Source of the DNA: Lithodes maja
Taxonomy: Eukaryota > Arthropoda > Malacostraca > Decapoda > Lithodidae
Length of the DNA: 64,000 nt
Direction: 5' to 3'
NCBI GenBank assembly: GCA_037953745.1
Contig: JBAKBP010003187.1
Location: forward strand, 94,498 to 158,497
The position numbers were made by a program, and so were the translations under genes. Every line of letters starts with the position of its first letter. Positions within the stretch are counted from its first letter, which is position 1. The notes below the pieces were generated by a model that did no database searches, was not told where the DNA came from, and worked only from the letters and a program-made list of their open reading frames with translations. Shown here piece after piece: positions 63,601-64,000 of the stretch.

Positions 63601-64000
63601 GAAGCTTCGGGAGTTTTCGGTGGGTCAGGAGGTAATGTTGCTTTTACCTTTGCCTGGACACCCCCTTTCTGCCAAGTTTATTGGGCCGTATGTGGTGGCT
63701 AAGAAACTGTCCGACCTTGATTATCTCGTTGCAACACCTGACCGTAGAAAAAAACATCAGTTATGTCATGTTAACCTCATGAAAGAGTATGTGAGACGCC
63801 CCTCAGAGCCTCTCACTGTCCCTGTGCTGGCCTGCAGCGGCCAGGGTGGAGAAGGAGGTGGGGACAGTCATGCTGCTGAGGAGGATAGCTGGGACTGTGT
63901 CATTTCCGCGGAACAGTGGGCGGGGAATACTGAACAAGAGGCTAGGCAAGCTGTAAGTCACCTGCCTGAGCACCAGGGTGCTGCTGTCCTAGGCCTGTTC
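60689..64000 (+). CDS. Gmr1-like Gag-Pol: capsid (SCAN-like), zinc knuckle, protease, integrase; runs off window
   Basis: One open frame of 1104 codons without a stop to base 64000. In order: a Gln-rich coiled segment with a 15-residue repeat (60719-60808); a capsid with LVPAFDETAVTEFFARFEKK; a SCAN-like helical block at 61220-61400 (HARDLTDACNNWFRSEHTES, AEEIKQLFYLEQFYKC); a zinc knuckle CYKCQKLGHYSREC (61646-61687); and a protease with LLRDTGASQTLL (61898-61933) and VDLLLGNNF. A basic linker follows, then integrase: HLGVTKTLAALGRFFWWPGV with CATCQ, VVVDLVGPF, QSDQGSNFTS, YHPESQGVLERWHSTLKSML, and a GPYVV-type module near 63680. Reverse transcriptase and RNase H are not between protease and integrase, as in Gmr1 elements. 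Confidence 0.85.
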   Translation, partial: MLFQLELAKFKLQETQIQQASIERIKLQETQIQQASIERIEVARIQANQDATRYQAEMDVEKSRVETTGRHLGGGHRVTDSLSHLIKLVPAFDETAVTEFFARFEKKCREYDWPEVKWAALVSSRLVGKGLKAYDALSLDESIVYGLVKEAVLRAYELQPETYRLKFRGVNKKSDVSFMEHARDLTDACNNWFRSEHTESAEEIKQLFYLEQFYKCTGTDLTLNIKEKCPKTVEEAAKMADLRLSLIRGCGAAQRAESGQKGRYTPPTRVFDNNKSYDTHNHTKSIAPNNTYKHKPLPFTKGQAPSSPAQGKKPIGDVKCYKCQKLGHYSRECPSNTPAKPVSLVHSIGVSLKAAATARGRLSAAEAHAVKKRTEGSTPVRDTFCNHRGHGFVSWGSELRRVDLLRDTGASQTLLRNFTGKPINAARVVVVQGINATRSYPLVRLELRVGEVCRELDVGIVECLPVEGVDLLLGNNFAVPTSGTPPLVVAERAADVDGENREWVGRCQQDEMACVVTRSRSAAPAQPSTQPRGQWRKDQEKVAKGRKRDIDSAALLGDSVLGPIINTGVDSGPDMVCNKAELGKTSREARAVARATKAVEPTSRGNVLLQNHLDALTPRDISEQQLQDASLARYSNGAIELEEDGDAKPGDFFRLNRILYRRFLDPKSKWEGGARVVDQVVVPNKYRESLLCLAHDVPVAGHLGVTKTLAALGRFFWWPGVKADVCAWVAGCATCQTTGKPNQTIPKAPLFPIPVTGPPFSKVVVDLVGPFPPTSSGNKFLLTIMDVATRYPDAYPMRNGSAKAVVKNLLLFCSRYGFPREVQSDQGSNFTSKLFKQTLQLHGICSVVSSAYHPESQGVLERWHSTLKSMLRCYCAEHDTDWDLGLPYVLFAAREVPGESLGFSPNQLVFGHNVRGPLSMVKEIWEGEEKPGSVLKYILESRERLIGCMAAAGNNLVNAQAVMKHQYDAKVKLREFSVGQEVMLLLPLPGHPLSAKFIGPYVVAKKLSDLDYLVATPDRRKKHQLCHVNLMKEYVRRPSEPLTVPVLACSGQGGEGGGDSHAAEEDSWDCVISAEQWAGNTEQEARQAVSHLPEHQGAAVLGLF

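Overview
The window looks like a TE-dense stretch of an arthropod nuclear genome, most probably a decapod or other malacostracan crustacean. The grounds are a GalEa-type Copia element, a permuted Naiad-type Penelope-like element, short TTAGG runs, AT-rich intron-like DNA with many microsatellites, and a few split host exons on the minus strand. There are no bacterial features. The organism is an inference; no rRNA or mitochondrial marker is present.

Layout. 47-3892: a Copia retrotransposon with 218-bp LTRs, an internal deletion, and two later nested insertions (a SINE and a TTAA-bounded MITE). 4.9-12.7 kb: MITEs, SINE-like repeats and microsatellites inside and around a FAM210-like host gene (minus strand; exons near 13.1-13.3, 12.7-12.9 and 8.5-8.9 kb). 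13.98-17.2 kb: a Penelope-like element whose GIY-YIG endonuclease lies N-terminal to the reverse transcriptase, split by a 483-bp MITE. 18.3-53.7 kb: phase-compatible exons of an unrecognised multi-exon membrane-protein gene on the minus strand (18.3, 19.8, 38.2, 40.3 and probably 53.5 kb), whose introns are packed with transposons. Within this span lie a nested inverted-repeat complex with TTAGG motifs (23.6-25.3 kb), a kinase-like exon (30.7-30.9 kb), a complete Ty3/gypsy element (32701-37785, TSD GATAC), a 22-copy 52-bp minisatellite growing out of a MITE tip (40.8-42.0 kb), and a decayed BEL/Pao element (42030-51434) that carries a solo LTR and a SINE. 55-58.1 kb: the 5' half of a CR1-like LINE with a tandem-repeat 5' UTR. 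This is interrupted at 58142 by a long-LTR Ty3/gypsy element that runs off the right edge.

The most interesting element is the last one. One open frame runs gag (with a SCAN-like capsid segment), zinc knuckle, protease, then directly integrase, with no reverse transcriptase between protease and integrase. That is the permuted domain order known for Gmr1-type gypsy elements; the reverse transcriptase is predicted beyond base 64000.

The elements do not work together as a pathway. They form a readable stack of insertions whose target-site duplications give their relative ages. Most coding copies are broken by frameshifts, stops or nested insertions; the Gmr1-like polyprotein and the Ty3/gypsy pol are the best preserved.
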